DNA of 64,000 nt from Neopusillimonas maritima (GCF_003576595.1 NZ_NQOU01000006.1:62001-126000), one strand, 5' to 3'; numbered from the stretch's first letter, positions 20,843 to 31,275 are shown. The notes: generated by a model not told the origin, from the sequence alone. Translations and numbers: made by a program.

Positions 20843-21712
20843 ATGTATTCTTTGTACGCCAATGTGATAGCAGGCGGCGTTCTCATCGGCATTGTTTATG
20901 CGCTTATTGCGCTGGGCCTCACCATTATGTTCGGGGTTATGCGCGTGGTGAATTTTGCCCACGGCGAACTTGTGGTGCTGGGTATGTATATCGGCTATTT
21001 GCTTTGGCTGTCGCTCGATATTACGCCGGTTATGGCTGTGCCGCTATCCGCAATCATCATGTTTTGTGTCGGTTATGTCTTGCAAATCGGTTTGATCAAC
21101 CGGTTCATTCGGCGCCCGCATCATGCTCAGTTTATTTTGTTTATAGGTCTGGCGCTCATCATTACCGGCATACACATGCTGGTGTTTGGCCCCGATGCAC
21201 GTTCGATCGCCGATCCGTCAAGCTTTGAAACTTACGAGGTTTTCGGCTTGCGTCTGGATGCGGTTCGCTTATATGGCGCCGCTGTGGCATTGGTGATGAT
21301 TGCCCTGTTACTGCTTTTTCTGCGTTACTCCAGCACAGGGTCGGCTATTCGGGCCGCCGCTGATAACCAAACCGGTGCTCAGGCGATTGGATTGCGGGTA
21401 AATCGGTTATATGCGGTCACCGCCGGTATTGGTGTGGCATGCGCAGGTGTAGCGGGTACGTTGATTTCCCCAATTTTTGACACACAACCTTATCTGGCCG
21501 GTGAGTTAACCCTGTTGGCTTTCATTATTGTCATTATTGGGGGAATGGGAAGTTTGATGGGCGCTTTAGTGGGAGGCATTCTGATTGGAGTATCGGAAAG
21601 TGTCGCAGCGCTACTCATTAATCCGGCCATGAAAGCTATGTTCTCTTATGGGTTGATGATTCTGGTGCTGTTGCTGCGTCCGCAAGGTTTATTTGGAGTA
21701 AAGCAACGATGA
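20843..21712 (+). CDS. livH: branched-chain amino acid ABC transporter permease LivH
   Basis: 289-aa permease with about eight hydrophobic segments. The N-terminal ANVIAGGVLIGIVYALIALG and VVNFAHGELVVLGMYIG are diagnostic for the LivH half. The EAA-like loop is around AIRAAADNQTGAQAIGLRVN. It pairs with LivM in the inner membrane. Its stop overlaps the livM start (ATGA). The length is normal for the family. Confidence 0.92.
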   Translation: MYSLYANVIAGGVLIGIVYALIALGLTIMFGVMRVVNFAHGELVVLGMYIGYLLWLSLDITPVMAVPLSAIIMFCVGYVLQIGLINRFIRRPHHAQFILFIGLALIITGIHMLVFGPDARSIADPSSFETYEVFGLRLDAVRLYGAAVALVMIALLLLFLRYSSTGSAIRAAADNQTGAQAIGLRVNRLYAVTAGIGVACAGVAGTLISPIFDTQPYLAGELTLLAFIIVIIGGMGSLMGALVGGILIGVSESVAALLINPAMKAMFSYGLMILVLLLRPQGLFGVKQR

Positions 21713-22701
21713 ATAATGCAACAACCCGAATGTGGGGTGGGCTGGCTATTGCGTTCTTCGCCATTATGGCTTTTCTGCCTGTCGTCACATCCGACTCCAT
21801 CATCGCTGTGCTGACCCTGATCATGATGTTTGCTTTTTTCGGGCAGGCATGGAATTTGATGATGGGGTATGTTGGGCAGTTATCGCTGGGGCACGGTTTA
21901 TATATTGGTTTGGGGGCATATGCCTGCGCCGTGTCGGTGGGTACTTTCGGCCTGTCGCCCTGGCTGGGTATCCTGATTGGGGCAGTAATTAGTGCCGTCG
22001 TGGGCGCATTTGTGGCCTGGTTGGGTTTTCGCTTCGCTGTAAAAGGTATTTATTTCACCCTGTTAACGATTGCCGTTGCCGAGTTGGGCCGTTTGTCTTT
22101 CGAAAACTGGTCGTTCGTAGGGGGCAATGCCGGATATTTTCTGCGAGTTGCACAAGACACGCATCCCTTGCTCAGTTTGCGCGGCGGTACGACGTTCTAC
22201 TACTTTTGTTTTCTGGTGCTAAGCATTCTGGGTTTCTGGGGAACCGCATTATTGATTCGATCGCGCTTGGGCTATTTTTGGCGGGCGATCAGGGAAGATG
22301 AGGATGCGGCGCGTGCGATTGGTGTGCGGGCGTTACGCCTGAAGATTCTGGCTGTCATGATTAGTGCCGCCATGACCAGCGTGGGTGGTTCTTTCTACGC
22401 ATTACTTAGCGGTAGCCTGTTTCCCGATACGATGATGGGTATGCGCTTTTCGATTGAAATTATTATTGCGCCTATTATCGGCGGGATGGGCACGTTGTTT
22501 GGTCCGATCATAGGGGCGTTTTTTGTGATTCCCATTAATGAGATTTCAAATCACGCGGCGCAATCAATGGGGATTTTTGGTTTAAACACATTAATTTATG
22601 GTGTGTTGATCTTGATGGTGATCGTGTTTTTGCCCGATGGCATTTGGCCGCCTGTCGCAAAGCGAATTGAACGGTGGATGAAGGGGGGGGCGTCGTCATG
22701 A
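21709..22701 (+). CDS. livM: branched-chain amino acid ABC transporter permease LivM
   Basis: 330-aa permease, the second membrane half of the Liv-type transporter. Typical motifs are NLMMGYVGQLSLGHGLYIGLGAY near residue 50 and the cytoplasmic loop RAIREDEDAARAIGVRALRLK, which docks on the ATPases. The ATGA overlaps with livH and with livG show tight translational coupling. It lacks the N-terminal extension of E. coli LivM. Confidence 0.92.
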   Translation: MNNATTRMWGGLAIAFFAIMAFLPVVTSDSIIAVLTLIMMFAFFGQAWNLMMGYVGQLSLGHGLYIGLGAYACAVSVGTFGLSPWLGILIGAVISAVVGAFVAWLGFRFAVKGIYFTLLTIAVAELGRLSFENWSFVGGNAGYFLRVAQDTHPLLSLRGGTTFYYFCFLVLSILGFWGTALLIRSRLGYFWRAIREDEDAARAIGVRALRLKILAVMISAAMTSVGGSFYALLSGSLFPDTMMGMRFSIEIIIAPIIGGMGTLFGPIIGAFFVIPINEISNHAAQSMGIFGLNTLIYGVLILMVIVFLPDGIWPPVAKRIERWMKGGASS

Positions 22702-23438
22702 GTCAACCCAAACCATTACTCCAGGTTCAGGGCATTACCAAGCGTTTTTCCGGTTTGACTGCGGTAAGCCAGGTCAGCTTCGATGTTCCCGAAGGTAAGA
22801 TCATGGGCCTGATCGGGCCCAACGGAGCGGGTAAAACGACGTGTTTTCAAATGATTGCCGGTGCAATGAAACCAACGCAAGGAAGCGTGGTTTTTGATGG
22901 TCGCTCGCTCGACGGCCTGAATCCCGAGGAAATTTGCGAATTGGGTATTGCCCGAACCTTTCAAGTCGTGCGTCCGTTGCAAGAGATGACCGTGCTTGAT
23001 AACGCGATGGTCGGCGCTCTACTGCGTGCACCTTCGTTAGACGAGGCGCGCGATTTGGCGGCGAGTACGCTTGATCAGATTGGGCTTGGCGCCAAGAAAG
23101 ATATTCTAGCCATGCACCTAACTTTACCCGACCGCAAGATGCTGGAATTGGCTAAAGCACTCGCCACCCAACCACGCTTATTGCTGCTTGATGAGGTGAT
23201 GGCGGGCCTGCGTCCTACAGAAGCCGACGAGGTAATAGCGGTTTTGCGTAAGCTGAACGGTGAGGGTCTAACGATTGTGTTGGTAGAGCACGTTATGCGA
23301 ATTTTGATGTCGATCGCCGATCACGTTGCCGTGTTGCACCATGGAGAATTAATTACCCAAGGGACACCCGAAGCGGTGACGCGTGATCCGAGAGTGATAG
23401 AGAGTTATTTGGGCAAGGGGGCGAAACATGGCCATTGA
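22698..23438 (+). CDS. livG: branched-chain amino acid ABC transporter ATP-binding protein LivG
   Basis: 246-aa ATPase. The Walker A is GPNGAGKTT and the Walker B is LLLLDEVMAGL. The signature region (LTLPDRKMLELAKAL) replaces the classical LSGGQ with LTLPD, a variation to note. The TFQVVRPLQEMTVLDN Q-loop and the C-terminal SYLGKG are typical of LivG. The frame is open upstream, but ATG 22698 inside the livM stop codon is the coupled start. It overlaps livF by 11 bp. Confidence 0.9.
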   Translation: MSQPKPLLQVQGITKRFSGLTAVSQVSFDVPEGKIMGLIGPNGAGKTTCFQMIAGAMKPTQGSVVFDGRSLDGLNPEEICELGIARTFQVVRPLQEMTVLDNAMVGALLRAPSLDEARDLAASTLDQIGLGAKKDILAMHLTLPDRKMLELAKALATQPRLLLLDEVMAGLRPTEADEVIAVLRKLNGEGLTIVLVEHVMRILMSIADHVAVLHHGELITQGTPEAVTRDPRVIESYLGKGAKHGH

Positions 23439-24159
23439 AAAGAAAGCGGCGCCCATACTTGCGGTTGAAAATTTGAAAGTACGTTACGGGGAAGCCGAAG
23501 CGTTAGCCGACGTAAGTTTGCATATTCTTCCTGGTGAAATTGTTTCAGTAGTGGGGGCCAATGGCGCGGGGAAAACGACCTTGATTCGCACCATAGCGGG
23601 CATGGTGAAGGCTGCGCAAGGGCGTGTTGTGTTTGACGGGCAGGATATTACCGGTCTCGATAGCACCGGTGTTTGTGAATTGGGTATTGCTCAGGTACCG
23701 GAAGGGCGGCAAATATTTCCCAGCCTGAGTGTTGTGGAAAATTTGCGCTTAGGTGCTACATTGCGCCGTGCGCAGGCAGATCGTAAACAGAACCTGAGTC
23801 GTGTTTATGAAACCTTTCCACGTTTGGCGGAACGGCAAAAGCAACTGGCCGGCACCCTTTCAGGCGGGGAACAGCAAATGCTGGCGATTGGCCGTGCACT
23901 TATGGCGAATCCGCGTTTGGTGATGTTCGATGAACCTTCGTTGGGCCTATCACCGATTCTGACCGAAGAAATGTTCGGTGTCGTCAGCAGCTTGCACGAC
24001 AGTGGTTTTAGCGTGGTGCTGGTAGAACAAAACGTGGTGGAGTCACTTGAGTTATGCGATCGTGCATACGTGCTGGAGACAGGTAACATCGCGCTGGAAG
24101 GGGACGGTAAAGCTTTGTTGGGGGACGATCGCGTTCGACAGGCCTATTTAGGGCTTTAA
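23428..24159 (+). CDS. livF: branched-chain amino acid ABC transporter ATP-binding protein LivF
   Basis: 243-aa second ATPase of the transporter. The Walker A is GANGAGKTT, the Q-loop region is VPEGRQIFPSLSVVENL (LivF hallmark), the signature is LSGGEQQML and the Walker B is LVMFDEPSLGLSP. It starts within the livG 3' end and completes the cluster. No terminator was found between it and the convergent DUF3820 gene 16 bp away. Confidence 0.93.
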   Translation: MAIEKKAAPILAVENLKVRYGEAEALADVSLHILPGEIVSVVGANGAGKTTLIRTIAGMVKAAQGRVVFDGQDITGLDSTGVCELGIAQVPEGRQIFPSLSVVENLRLGATLRRAQADRKQNLSRVYETFPRLAERQKQLAGTLSGGEQQMLAIGRALMANPRLVMFDEPSLGLSPILTEEMFGVVSSLHDSGFSVVLVEQNVVESLELCDRAYVLETGNIALEGDGKALLGDDRVRQAYLGL

Positions 24160-24175
24160 TCAGAGGCCGCGGCCC

Positions 24176-24400
24176 CTACGAGTTAACTTGTTTATTTCGC
24201 AACGGATTAAGCAGGGGTTTCAAGCCGTTGTGATCCATTTCCTGCAGTAAGGCAAGCAGACGCCCGATTTCTCCGGGTGGGAACCCCGTGCGTGCAAACC
24301 AGTTCAGATAGTGCCCCGGCAAGTCGGCCAGCAAGCGGCCCTTGTACTTGCCGAAGGGCATTTTCCAGGTAACCAGTTTTTCCAGGTCGTCGGGGTGCAT
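24176..24400 (-). CDS. DUF3820 family protein
   Basis: 74-aa protein with the DUF3820 core MPFGKYKGRLLADLPGHYLNWFARTGFPPGEIG. This family has been called a putative quorum-sensing-regulated virulence factor, but its biochemical role is not established. It lies 8 bp downstream of the luciferase-like oxidoreductase on the same strand, so it is probably co-transcribed with it. Confidence 0.8.
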   Translation of the reverse strand: MHPDDLEKLVTWKMPFGKYKGRLLADLPGHYLNWFARTGFPPGEIGRLLALLQEMDHNGLKPLLNPLRNKQVNS

Positions 24401-24408
24401 TTCAGGCT

Positions 24409-25422
24409 TTACGCTTCATTAACCTGTTTCTTTTCGTTCAGCGCCTGCATAATTTGCGCTATGTATTCATAAGACTGTAACCGCAAAGAGTGATCGTATA
24501 TGTCCGATACGATCATTAGTTCGTTTACTCGTGTTTGCGTCAGAATACCTTCAAGCTTTTCGCGCACGGTATCGGGCGACCCGACAACCGACATGGCCAG
24601 CATGCGTTGTGCTTGCACCCGTTCATCGATAGACCAGTATGTATTGATATCGGCGATGGGCGGTTTGCTTAAACCGCGGTCACCACGCAGTAAATTCGTT
24701 ACCGACATACGCTGCGTGCTGGCCAGAAATTCGGCCTCTTCGTCGGAGGGGGCCACAATAATATTGATGCCCATCATGCAGTATGGCGTTGCTTGCTGTT
24801 CGGAAGGCTTGAAACGCGACCGGTAGGTTTCCAGTGCGGTATACAGATAATCGGGCGCAAAGTGCGAAGCAAACGCATAGGGTAGGCCGAACTCACCCGC
24901 CATGGCGGCGCCGAACGTGCTGGAACCTAATATCCATAAAGGCACATGGCTATTGGCTCCCGGCACAGCACGGATACGCTGGTCGGGCTGAACAGGACCT
25001 AGTAATGCCTGCAGTTCCAGAACGTCTTGGGGAAAGTTATCGGCGCTGCCGGGGTGACGGCGTAAGGCGCGTAATGTGAGCTGATCGGTGCCGGGCGCGC
25101 GGCCCAGGCCCAGGTCGATACGGCCTGGAAAGAGCGCATCAAGTGTGCCGAATTGTTCTGCAATGACCAGCGGGGAGTGGTTTGGCAGCATGATGCCGCC
25201 CGCGCCGACGCGTATTTTTTCGGTGCCTTCCGCCACATGGCCAATGGCCACCGAAGTTGCAGCGCTGGCGATGCCCGGCATGTTGTGGTGTTCGGCCATC
25301 CAGAAGCGGGTGTAGCCCCATTGCTCTGCCTGGCGTGCCAAGTTGCGTGCATTGTTCAGCGATATTTTTGCGTTCCCATTTTCGCGGATACGCACGAGAT
25401 CAAGAATCGAATACTTTGTCAT
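24409..25422 (-). CDS. LLM-class flavin-dependent oxidoreductase (luciferase-like)
   Basis: 337-aa TIM-barrel flavoprotein. The N-terminal [11 protein letters not shown], the [19 protein letters not shown] segment, [41 protein letters not shown] and the C-terminal [11 protein letters not shown] mark the alkanal-monooxygenase-like (MsnO8/YhbW-type) group. The substrate is unknown. The order on the minus strand is nuclease, oxidoreductase, DUF3820, with gaps of only 9 and 8 bp, so it is likely an operon. Confidence 0.87.
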   Translation of the reverse strand: MTKYSILDLVRIRENGNAKISLNNARNLARQAEQWGYTRFWMAEHHNMPGIASAATSVAIGHVAEGTEKIRVGAGGIMLPNHSPLVIAEQFGTLDALFPGRIDLGLGRAPGTDQLTLRALRRHPGSADNFPQDVLELQALLGPVQPDQRIRAVPGANSHVPLWILGSSTFGAAMAGEFGLPYAFASHFAPDYLYTALETYRSRFKPSEQQATPYCMMGINIIVAPSDEEAEFLASTQRMSVTNLLRGDRGLSKPPIADINTYWSIDERVQAQRMLAMSVVGSPDTVREKLEGILTQTRVNELMIVSDIYDHSLRLQSYEYIAQIMQALNEKKQVNEA

Positions 25423-25431
25423 CTGTTTATT

Positions 25432-25953
25432 TTAGCGCCGGTCGCGCCGATACTCCCAGGGTGCTTGCGCGTTAGGGTCTTGCCACAAACCGCGCTTCGC
25501 TTCCCGCGCGCGTTGCTCCAGCTGCACCAGCATCTTATCGTGCTGATACTGACGATACACCCACGCTGCGCCCGACTCCAGCATGGTGGTGGCGACATCT
25601 TTCTGCCCGCACTCAACGCCGGCCAGCAAACGGCCGTAATCATCTTTACCGACAATGCTAAATGCGGCGGTGCGGCCGCGCTCGCACAGGCGGCGTAAGG
25701 TGTCACGGGAGGTTTTGCCATAAGCCTGCCCGATTTCGGGGGCATCAATCTGGTGAATGCGAATCCGCACCGTATCTTTCATGCCTGGGCAGCGCGCGCG
25801 CATGCTGTCGCCATCGTGCACCGAGGTCACTTCACACTGAACCGTTTTGTTCCGCGTTTCTTCATTGCTGGGAACACGGCCTGCAGCCGTTGCGGCCGCG
25901 GATGAAAACAGTGCAGCCGCCAATAAAAAAAAACATTGTGCGCGATACTTCAT
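25432..25953 (-). CDS. secreted thermonuclease (SNase) family protein
   Basis: 173-aa staphylococcal-nuclease-like protein with a Sec signal peptide (MKYRAQCFFLLAAALFSSAA..., cleavage near ATAAG). The catalytic motif area is VRIHQIDAPEIGQAYGKTSRD, containing the expected Asp, Arg and Glu. The second Arg region (DDYGRLLAGVECG) is also present. It is probably a periplasmic or secreted nuclease, as are many short proteobacterial SNase proteins. It is the first gene of the short minus-strand operon. Confidence 0.85.
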   Translation of the reverse strand: MKYRAQCFFLLAAALFSSAAATAAGRVPSNEETRNKTVQCEVTSVHDGDSMRARCPGMKDTVRIRIHQIDAPEIGQAYGKTSRDTLRRLCERGRTAAFSIVGKDDYGRLLAGVECGQKDVATTMLESGAAWVYRQYQHDKMLVQLEQRAREAKRGLWQDPNAQAPWEYRRDRR

Positions 25954-26064
25954 ACCTTACTTCTAGAGACAATAAATCCGTAGTGTAACGGTTCACGCGC
26001 CTGTGTTTTTTTATGTCGTTCTTGTAACATTCAGGTCGATAATTGAAGATTGAAAGGATACGGT

Positions 26065-27546
26065 GTGCGCACAACTCAAGCAATTTCAGCCTGCTGGTTT
26101 CGCACCGACTTGCGGGTGGCCGATCAACCTGCATTGGCTGCAGCCATGCAGGCAGGCCCGACCGTCGCGTTTTATATTGTGAGTCCGGAGCAGTGGCGTA
26201 TGCATGATGATGCGCCGATTAAACTGAATTTTTGGCATCGTGCTTTGGCGGCATTGGAAACGGAACTTGCTGCGTTGAATGTGCCATTCGTTGGGCTACA
26301 CGTTAATACCTGGGCCGAGGTACCTGAAGCTGTGGCACAGTTTTGTGCGCAGTGGCACGTGGAGGCCGTGTATTGCAACCGCGAGGTGGGGGTGAATGAG
26401 CGCCGCCGGGATCGTGCCACGTATACATGTCTGCGGGGCGCGGGTATTGCGATGCATGGTTTTGACGGGCAGTGCTTGCTAGTGCCGGGGTCGGTAAAAA
26501 CGGGTTCAGGCGGGCCGTATAAAGTGTTTACGCCTTTCGCAAAGGCGTGTCGAATGCGTTTAATGGAAGGGCGCAACGCCGGATCGACAATAGGCGGCAT
26601 TTCTCCGTTATCCGTGCCCAACCCGCAAGTGCCGTTAAGTACGGCGCTTCTGGCCTCTAACAAAGGCTTTCCCGCCCCCAGTGCCCTGAAAGCCTGGGCT
26701 GAAGCGACCGGGCCGGCAATATCCAACACGTGTTGGCCGGCTTCATCTCAAGCAGCACATGCTCACCTGGAAGACTTCATCAACACCCGCATCGCGTACT
26801 ACAAGCAAGATCGCGATTTCCCCGCCAAACCGGGTACCAGCCGGCTATCGCCGTATCTGGCGGCGGGCATTCTTTCGGTCAGGCAATGCCTATACGCAGC
26901 TTTACTGGCTAACCAGGGCGAGCTGGAAACCGGCCGAGCCGGTATTTTGACCTGGATTAACGAGTTGCTCTGGCGCGAGTTTTACCTGCATTTAATGGTG
27001 AGCTATCCGGCGTTGTCGATGCATCGCGCCATGAAGTCGGAAACGGAAGCTGTGGTGTGGCGTGACGCGCCGGAAGATTTTGAACGGTGGTGCAAGGGTG
27101 AAACCGGCGTACCTATTGTGGATGCCGCCATGCGCCAGTTGAACGGTACGGGCTGGATGCATAATCGCCTGCGGATGGTGGCGGCCATGTTTCTAAGCAA
27201 GAACTTGCTTATTGATTGGCGCCTGGGAGAGCGTTATTTTATGCAGCATTTGATCGATGGGGAGTTGGCGGCAAACAATGGTGGCTGGCAATGGAGCGCA
27301 TCGACGGGAGCCGACGCCGCGCCGTATTTTCGCGTGTTTAATCCGGTGAGCCAGTCGGAAAGATTCGACCCCGAGGGCGTATTTATTCGTCAGTGGGTGC
27401 CGGAGCTAAAACAGGTTGACGCCAGGGAAATTCACGACCCATCGCCTTTAACCCGGGAAGGGTGTGGTTATCCAACAATGATGGTGGACTTAAAAGTAAC
27501 GCGGCAGCGTGCGATTGATGCATTCAAAAACCTGAAAAGTAATTAA
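26065..27546 (+). CDS. phrB: deoxyribodipyrimidine photolyase
   Basis: 493-aa class I CPD photolyase that repairs UV pyrimidine dimers with light. The N-terminal antenna domain ([16 protein letters not shown]) is followed by the FAD domain with [44 protein letters not shown] and the signature [24 protein letters not shown]. Start GTG 26065 has AAAGGA 6 bp upstream; an in-frame TTG at 26050 is an alternative. The fold would bind FAD plus MTHF or a deazaflavin antenna. No LexA-type box was noticed upstream. Confidence 0.95.
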   Translation: MRTTQAISACWFRTDLRVADQPALAAAMQAGPTVAFYIVSPEQWRMHDDAPIKLNFWHRALAALETELAALNVPFVGLHVNTWAEVPEAVAQFCAQWHVEAVYCNREVGVNERRRDRATYTCLRGAGIAMHGFDGQCLLVPGSVKTGSGGPYKVFTPFAKACRMRLMEGRNAGSTIGGISPLSVPNPQVPLSTALLASNKGFPAPSALKAWAEATGPAISNTCWPASSQAAHAHLEDFINTRIAYYKQDRDFPAKPGTSRLSPYLAAGILSVRQCLYAALLANQGELETGRAGILTWINELLWREFYLHLMVSYPALSMHRAMKSETEAVVWRDAPEDFERWCKGETGVPIVDAAMRQLNGTGWMHNRLRMVAAMFLSKNLLIDWRLGERYFMQHLIDGELAANNGGWQWSASTGADAAPYFRVFNPVSQSERFDPEGVFIRQWVPELKQVDAREIHDPSPLTREGCGYPTMMVDLKVTRQRAIDAFKNLKSN

Positions 27547-27620
27547 GTGCGAACATTATCTGGTAATGAGGAGTTAACCCGCGGTTAAGTGACGTGTGGG
27601 AACAGGGGGTGCGAAAAAGT

Positions 27621-29780
27621 ATGAAGATATACAGAATTTTGGCAACGGCTTTTCTGCTTCATGCAGGTTCAATCGCTCAAGCACAAGCACCTGCTCAAAC
27701 GCAATCTACTTCGGCCACCATTCTCGACCCGGTTGTGGTGACGGCTACACGCCTCGAAACCGAAATCCTTGACACGCCCGCATCGATTTCTGTTGTTGAG
27801 GGTTACGATCTGCGTCGGGATCAGCCGCAAATCAATTTATCCGAAGGGCTTTCAAGCGTGCCGGGATTGCAAATTCAGAACCGTCAGAATTATGCGCAAG
27901 ACCTTCAGGTTTCCATTCGAGGGTTTGGGGCACGCTCAACCTTTGGGGTGCGAGGTGTACGGCTTTATGTCGACGGCATTCCTGCCACCATGCCGGATGG
28001 CCAGGGGCAAACGTCGAATATTGATATTGCGTCGATTGAATCGGTAGAGGTTTTACGGGGGCCGTTTTCGGCGCTGTATGGTAATGCTTCGGGCGGGGTG
28101 ATGGTGATCAACACCGAACGGGGTGAGTACCCGCCCAGCATCAGCGGCGACTTTTCTGCAGGTAGTTACGGCACTTATCGTTATGGCTTGAAGGCCGGCG
28201 GCATGCTGGATTTGGATGAAACAGAAATGGATTATCTAATAAGCGCCAACCGCTTCACCACGCAGGGCTACCGGGATCACAGCGGTGCGCGCAAGAATTT
28301 AATGAATATGAAATTAGGGTTTGATTTTGCCTCGGGCAACCGGCTTACCCTGGTGGCAAACCATGTGGATTTAACTGCCGACGACCCCTTAGGCTTGACA
28401 CGGCAAGATTTCGAGCAGAACCCACGCAGTGTGGTGCCCAACGCGCTGGCCTACAACACCCGTAAAACGGTGCGCCAAACGCAGGGAGGCTTACGTTATG
28501 AACACTCACTGAATGCCGATAATGAATTAACGGCGCTGGTGTATGCGGGGCGACGCCATACCGTTCAATATTTAGCCATTCCTGATTTCGTGCAGCAGAA
28601 CCCTTTGCAAGCCGGTGGTGTCATTGACTTAACACGCGATTATTACGGTACTGACTTGCGTTGGACAACACAACTTTCCCTGGCCAACCGGCCGTTCACT
28701 GTAATAACCGGTGTGGCCTATGATGCCATGAAAGAAGGGCGTAAGGGCTATCGCAACTATATTGACACACCGCAAGGGCGTCAGTTGGGTGTGCAGGGGG
28801 CACTGCGTCGGGACGAGCGCAATACTGTGTGGAGTCTAGACCCTTATATTCAAACGTCCTGGGAATTTGCGCCGCGTTTTACACTGGATTTAGGCGCACG
28901 CTATAGCACGGTGAGTTTCGAGTCGGCTGATCGCTTTGTTCAGGGAGTAAATGGCGATGACAGCGGCAGTGCACGCTATCAGGCGTTCTCGCCAGTGGGT
29001 TCATTGGCATATGCCATGTCAAATAATACCCAAGTGTATGTTTCCGCTGGTCGGGGTTTTGAAACGCCTACTTTTAATGAGTTATCGTACCGCACCGATG
29101 GCGGGGCAGGGTTGAATTTTGGTCTGCAACCGGCTTACAGCACCACGTTTGAAGCGGGCTTTAAAACGATGCCCACAGAAAGTAGCTTGCTTACCGCCGC
29201 CGTATTTCAAACGCGCACTCGTGACGAAATTGTATCGGCGGGCAGTGCGAATGGCCGCACCAGCTACCAGAACGCCGGTCGTACCAAACGAACCGGGTTT
29301 GAGTTGGCTTACACGAACGAATGGGGGCGGCATTGGCGTGCGGATGTGGCCTACACATGGCTTAATGCCCGTTACCAGGACGATTGCATTTCCGGCCCCT
29401 GTTCGAACCCAACCCAGCCGGCCCAGTACCTACAAGCGGGAAATCGCATCCCCGGTATTGCTGAACATGCGGTGTTTGCCGCGCTGGGGTGGATACCCCC
29501 CACTGGTTGGCGCGCAGGGGTGGAAGGGCGTTTTCTAAGTAATATTGCGGTGAATGACGGCAATACCGAATCGGCGCCATCGTATGCCGTGTTTGCTTTA
29601 AGCACAGGCTATACCTGGTTGGCCGGCCCTTGGGAAGTGTCGGCCTTCGCCCGCGTGGATAATTTGTTTGACAAAGATTATGCCGGCTCCGTGATCGTGA
29701 ACGAAGGGAATGGCCGATATTACGAACCCGCGCCGGGGCGAAACTGGACGGCGGGGGTTCAGGCGCGGTTTATATTTTAA
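27621..29780 (+). CDS. TonB-dependent outer membrane receptor (YncD/PqqU-like)
   Basis: 719-aa outer-membrane receptor. It has a signal peptide (MKIYRILATAFLLHAGSIAQA), a TonB-box-like DPVVVTATR at about residue 38, the plug domain (RGFGARSTFGVRGVRLYVDGIP, VEVLRGPFSALYGNASGGV) and a 22-strand barrel ending in VQARFIF. The DGIPATMPDGQGQ plug motif recalls YncD/PqqU-type receptors, so a non-siderophore ligand is possible (inference). No Fur-box-like repeat was seen upstream. ATG 27621 gives the proper signal peptide; the longer frame from 27594 does not. Confidence 0.86.
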   Translation: MKIYRILATAFLLHAGSIAQAQAPAQTQSTSATILDPVVVTATRLETEILDTPASISVVEGYDLRRDQPQINLSEGLSSVPGLQIQNRQNYAQDLQVSIRGFGARSTFGVRGVRLYVDGIPATMPDGQGQTSNIDIASIESVEVLRGPFSALYGNASGGVMVINTERGEYPPSISGDFSAGSYGTYRYGLKAGGMLDLDETEMDYLISANRFTTQGYRDHSGARKNLMNMKLGFDFASGNRLTLVANHVDLTADDPLGLTRQDFEQNPRSVVPNALAYNTRKTVRQTQGGLRYEHSLNADNELTALVYAGRRHTVQYLAIPDFVQQNPLQAGGVIDLTRDYYGTDLRWTTQLSLANRPFTVITGVAYDAMKEGRKGYRNYIDTPQGRQLGVQGALRRDERNTVWSLDPYIQTSWEFAPRFTLDLGARYSTVSFESADRFVQGVNGDDSGSARYQAFSPVGSLAYAMSNNTQVYVSAGRGFETPTFNELSYRTDGGAGLNFGLQPAYSTTFEAGFKTMPTESSLLTAAVFQTRTRDEIVSAGSANGRTSYQNAGRTKRTGFELAYTNEWGRHWRADVAYTWLNARYQDDCISGPCSNPTQPAQYLQAGNRIPGIAEHAVFAALGWIPPTGWRAGVEGRFLSNIAVNDGNTESAPSYAVFALSTGYTWLAGPWEVSAFARVDNLFDKDYAGSVIVNEGNGRYYEPAPGRNWTAGVQARFIF

Positions 29781-29811
29781 GGTTGTCTTTGGGTGGTTTC
29801 GTTGCGATTCG

Positions 29812-31275
29812 TCAACGCCGTTGTCGACTACGCAAATCTTTAATCGATATCACCAGCGTAATCGACACCACTGAAACAATCAGGCCCAAACCCACCACCA
29901 CGGCCACTGTCCATGAAGACGACAGGTTTAACGCAAAAAACGCAGCCGCGGTAATGATGGCAATGCCAATGGAAGAACCAATGCGCTGGCCCGTTTGCAT
30001 AATGGCTCCGGAGCTACCGGCGTGGCCGATGGGCACCTCCGCCAAGGTAAGCGCCTGATTAGGGCTAATAACCAAACCTTGCCCGAGGCCGACAAAGGTA
30101 AGGGTTAACAGTAGCCACCAGACAGTGGCCAGATTGTAGGTGTGCAAAACGGCTACCAGCATACTGAGTGTTAGGCCGGTCATGGCCAGAATTATGCCGC
30201 CAATGACAATTTGGCGGCCATACTGGGTGATGCGTTTTCCCGCCCAATTTGCGGCATAGGCCGAAACAAGTGCTGATGGCAGGCCGACCAGGCCGGCTTC
30301 CAGCGCGCTTTTGCCGGCGCCCAACTGAACATATAACGCTATCAGTACCCATACACTGGTCATGCCAAGGAAGTACAGCGTCATAATAAGGGCGCCATTA
30401 GTAAAGCTGCTAATGGAAAAAATAGACAGGTCGACCATGGGGCTATTGCCAGTTCGCGCATACCATTTCTCCCATTTCACCCACGCAAACATAAGCAGCA
30501 GGCCCGCGGGCAACAGTAACCACGTAGCGGGTGAGCCACGAAACTGGACGAAGGGGAAGAGCACGGCTAATACAGCCAGGCCTAGCAGCGCAGCACCAAC
30601 GGGGTCGAGTGCGCGCAGCAAGCCGCCTGGGTTGTGGGCCAGTATCTCGGTGCCGCGCTTTTGTATAAGCGGGCGCGGAAACCAGCGCCAGCCCAAAATA
30701 AGCGTCGCTATTCCGAAGGGTACATTAATAAGAAAGGTAAGACGCCAGCCCAGGTCGGGGCCACCCAGGTAAATTAAAAGGCCGCCGAAAACTGGTCCGA
30801 ATGCCACGGAGAACCCCACTACGGTGCCTAAATAACCAAATGCACGACCCCGCTCGTTACCCTGAAAGTATTGCTGGATCATGCCGATGCCCTGTGGGCT
30901 TAGCATGCCTGAGCCCAGACCCTGAAAAAGGCGTGCGACGTTCAGCCACGCAGCGTCGGGTGCCAGCCCAGCACCGATTGAGGCCAGCGTAAAAATTGCG
31001 ACACCAATAAGAAAGAAGCCGCCACGACCCATAATGTCGCCCGCGCGCCCGGCGCTGACCAATACGACGCCAAACATCAGTGCATAGCCCGATAGTACCC
31101 ATTGAATACTGGATTGCGATGCCTGGAGCCCATGTTGTATGGAGGGTAGGGCCACGTTGATGATACTGATGGCCATGAGTGACATGAAGAGCGAGATGAG
31201 AATAACCTGTAAAACCCGCCATCGGGCGGGGTCAGGTTTGATGTCTTTTTGGCCGGAGGATCGTTTTTGGTTCAT
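29812..31275 (-). CDS. MFS exporter, DHA2 (EmrB/QacA) family
   Basis: 487-aa transporter with about 14 membrane segments. Visible are TM1 SLMAISIINVALPSIQ, the loop 2-3 signature AGRAGDIMGRGGFF, the GLGSGMLSPQGIGMIQQYF region and the motif C-like GTVVGFSVAFGPVFGGLL. It is probably a proton-driven exporter in the inner membrane. The frame is open 78 codons further upstream, but that stretch lacks membrane character, so the ATG at 31273-31275 is chosen. It converges with the TonB receptor (31-bp gap) and diverges from the Na+/H+ antiporter. Confidence 0.83.
   Translation of the reverse strand: MNQKRSSGQKDIKPDPARWRVLQVILISLFMSLMAISIINVALPSIQHGLQASQSSIQWVLSGYALMFGVVLVSAGRAGDIMGRGGFFLIGVAIFTLASIGAGLAPDAAWLNVARLFQGLGSGMLSPQGIGMIQQYFQGNERGRAFGYLGTVVGFSVAFGPVFGGLLIYLGGPDLGWRLTFLINVPFGIATLILGWRWFPRPLIQKRGTEILAHNPGGLLRALDPVGAALLGLAVLAVLFPFVQFRGSPATWLLLPAGLLLMFAWVKWEKWYARTGNSPMVDLSIFSISSFTNGALIMTLYFLGMTSVWVLIALYVQLGAGKSALEAGLVGLPSALVSAYAANWAGKRITQYGRQIVIGGIILAMTGLTLSMLVAVLHTYNLATVWWLLLTLTFVGLGQGLVISPNQALTLAEVPIGHAGSSGAIMQTGQRIGSSIGIAIITAAAFFALNLSSSWTVAVVVGLGLIVSVVSITLVISIKDLRSRQRR

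Noticed and set aside
27547-27620. Fur box before the TonB-dependent receptor
   Set aside because: No GATAATGAT-like inverted repeat is visible, so iron control is not supported by the sequence.
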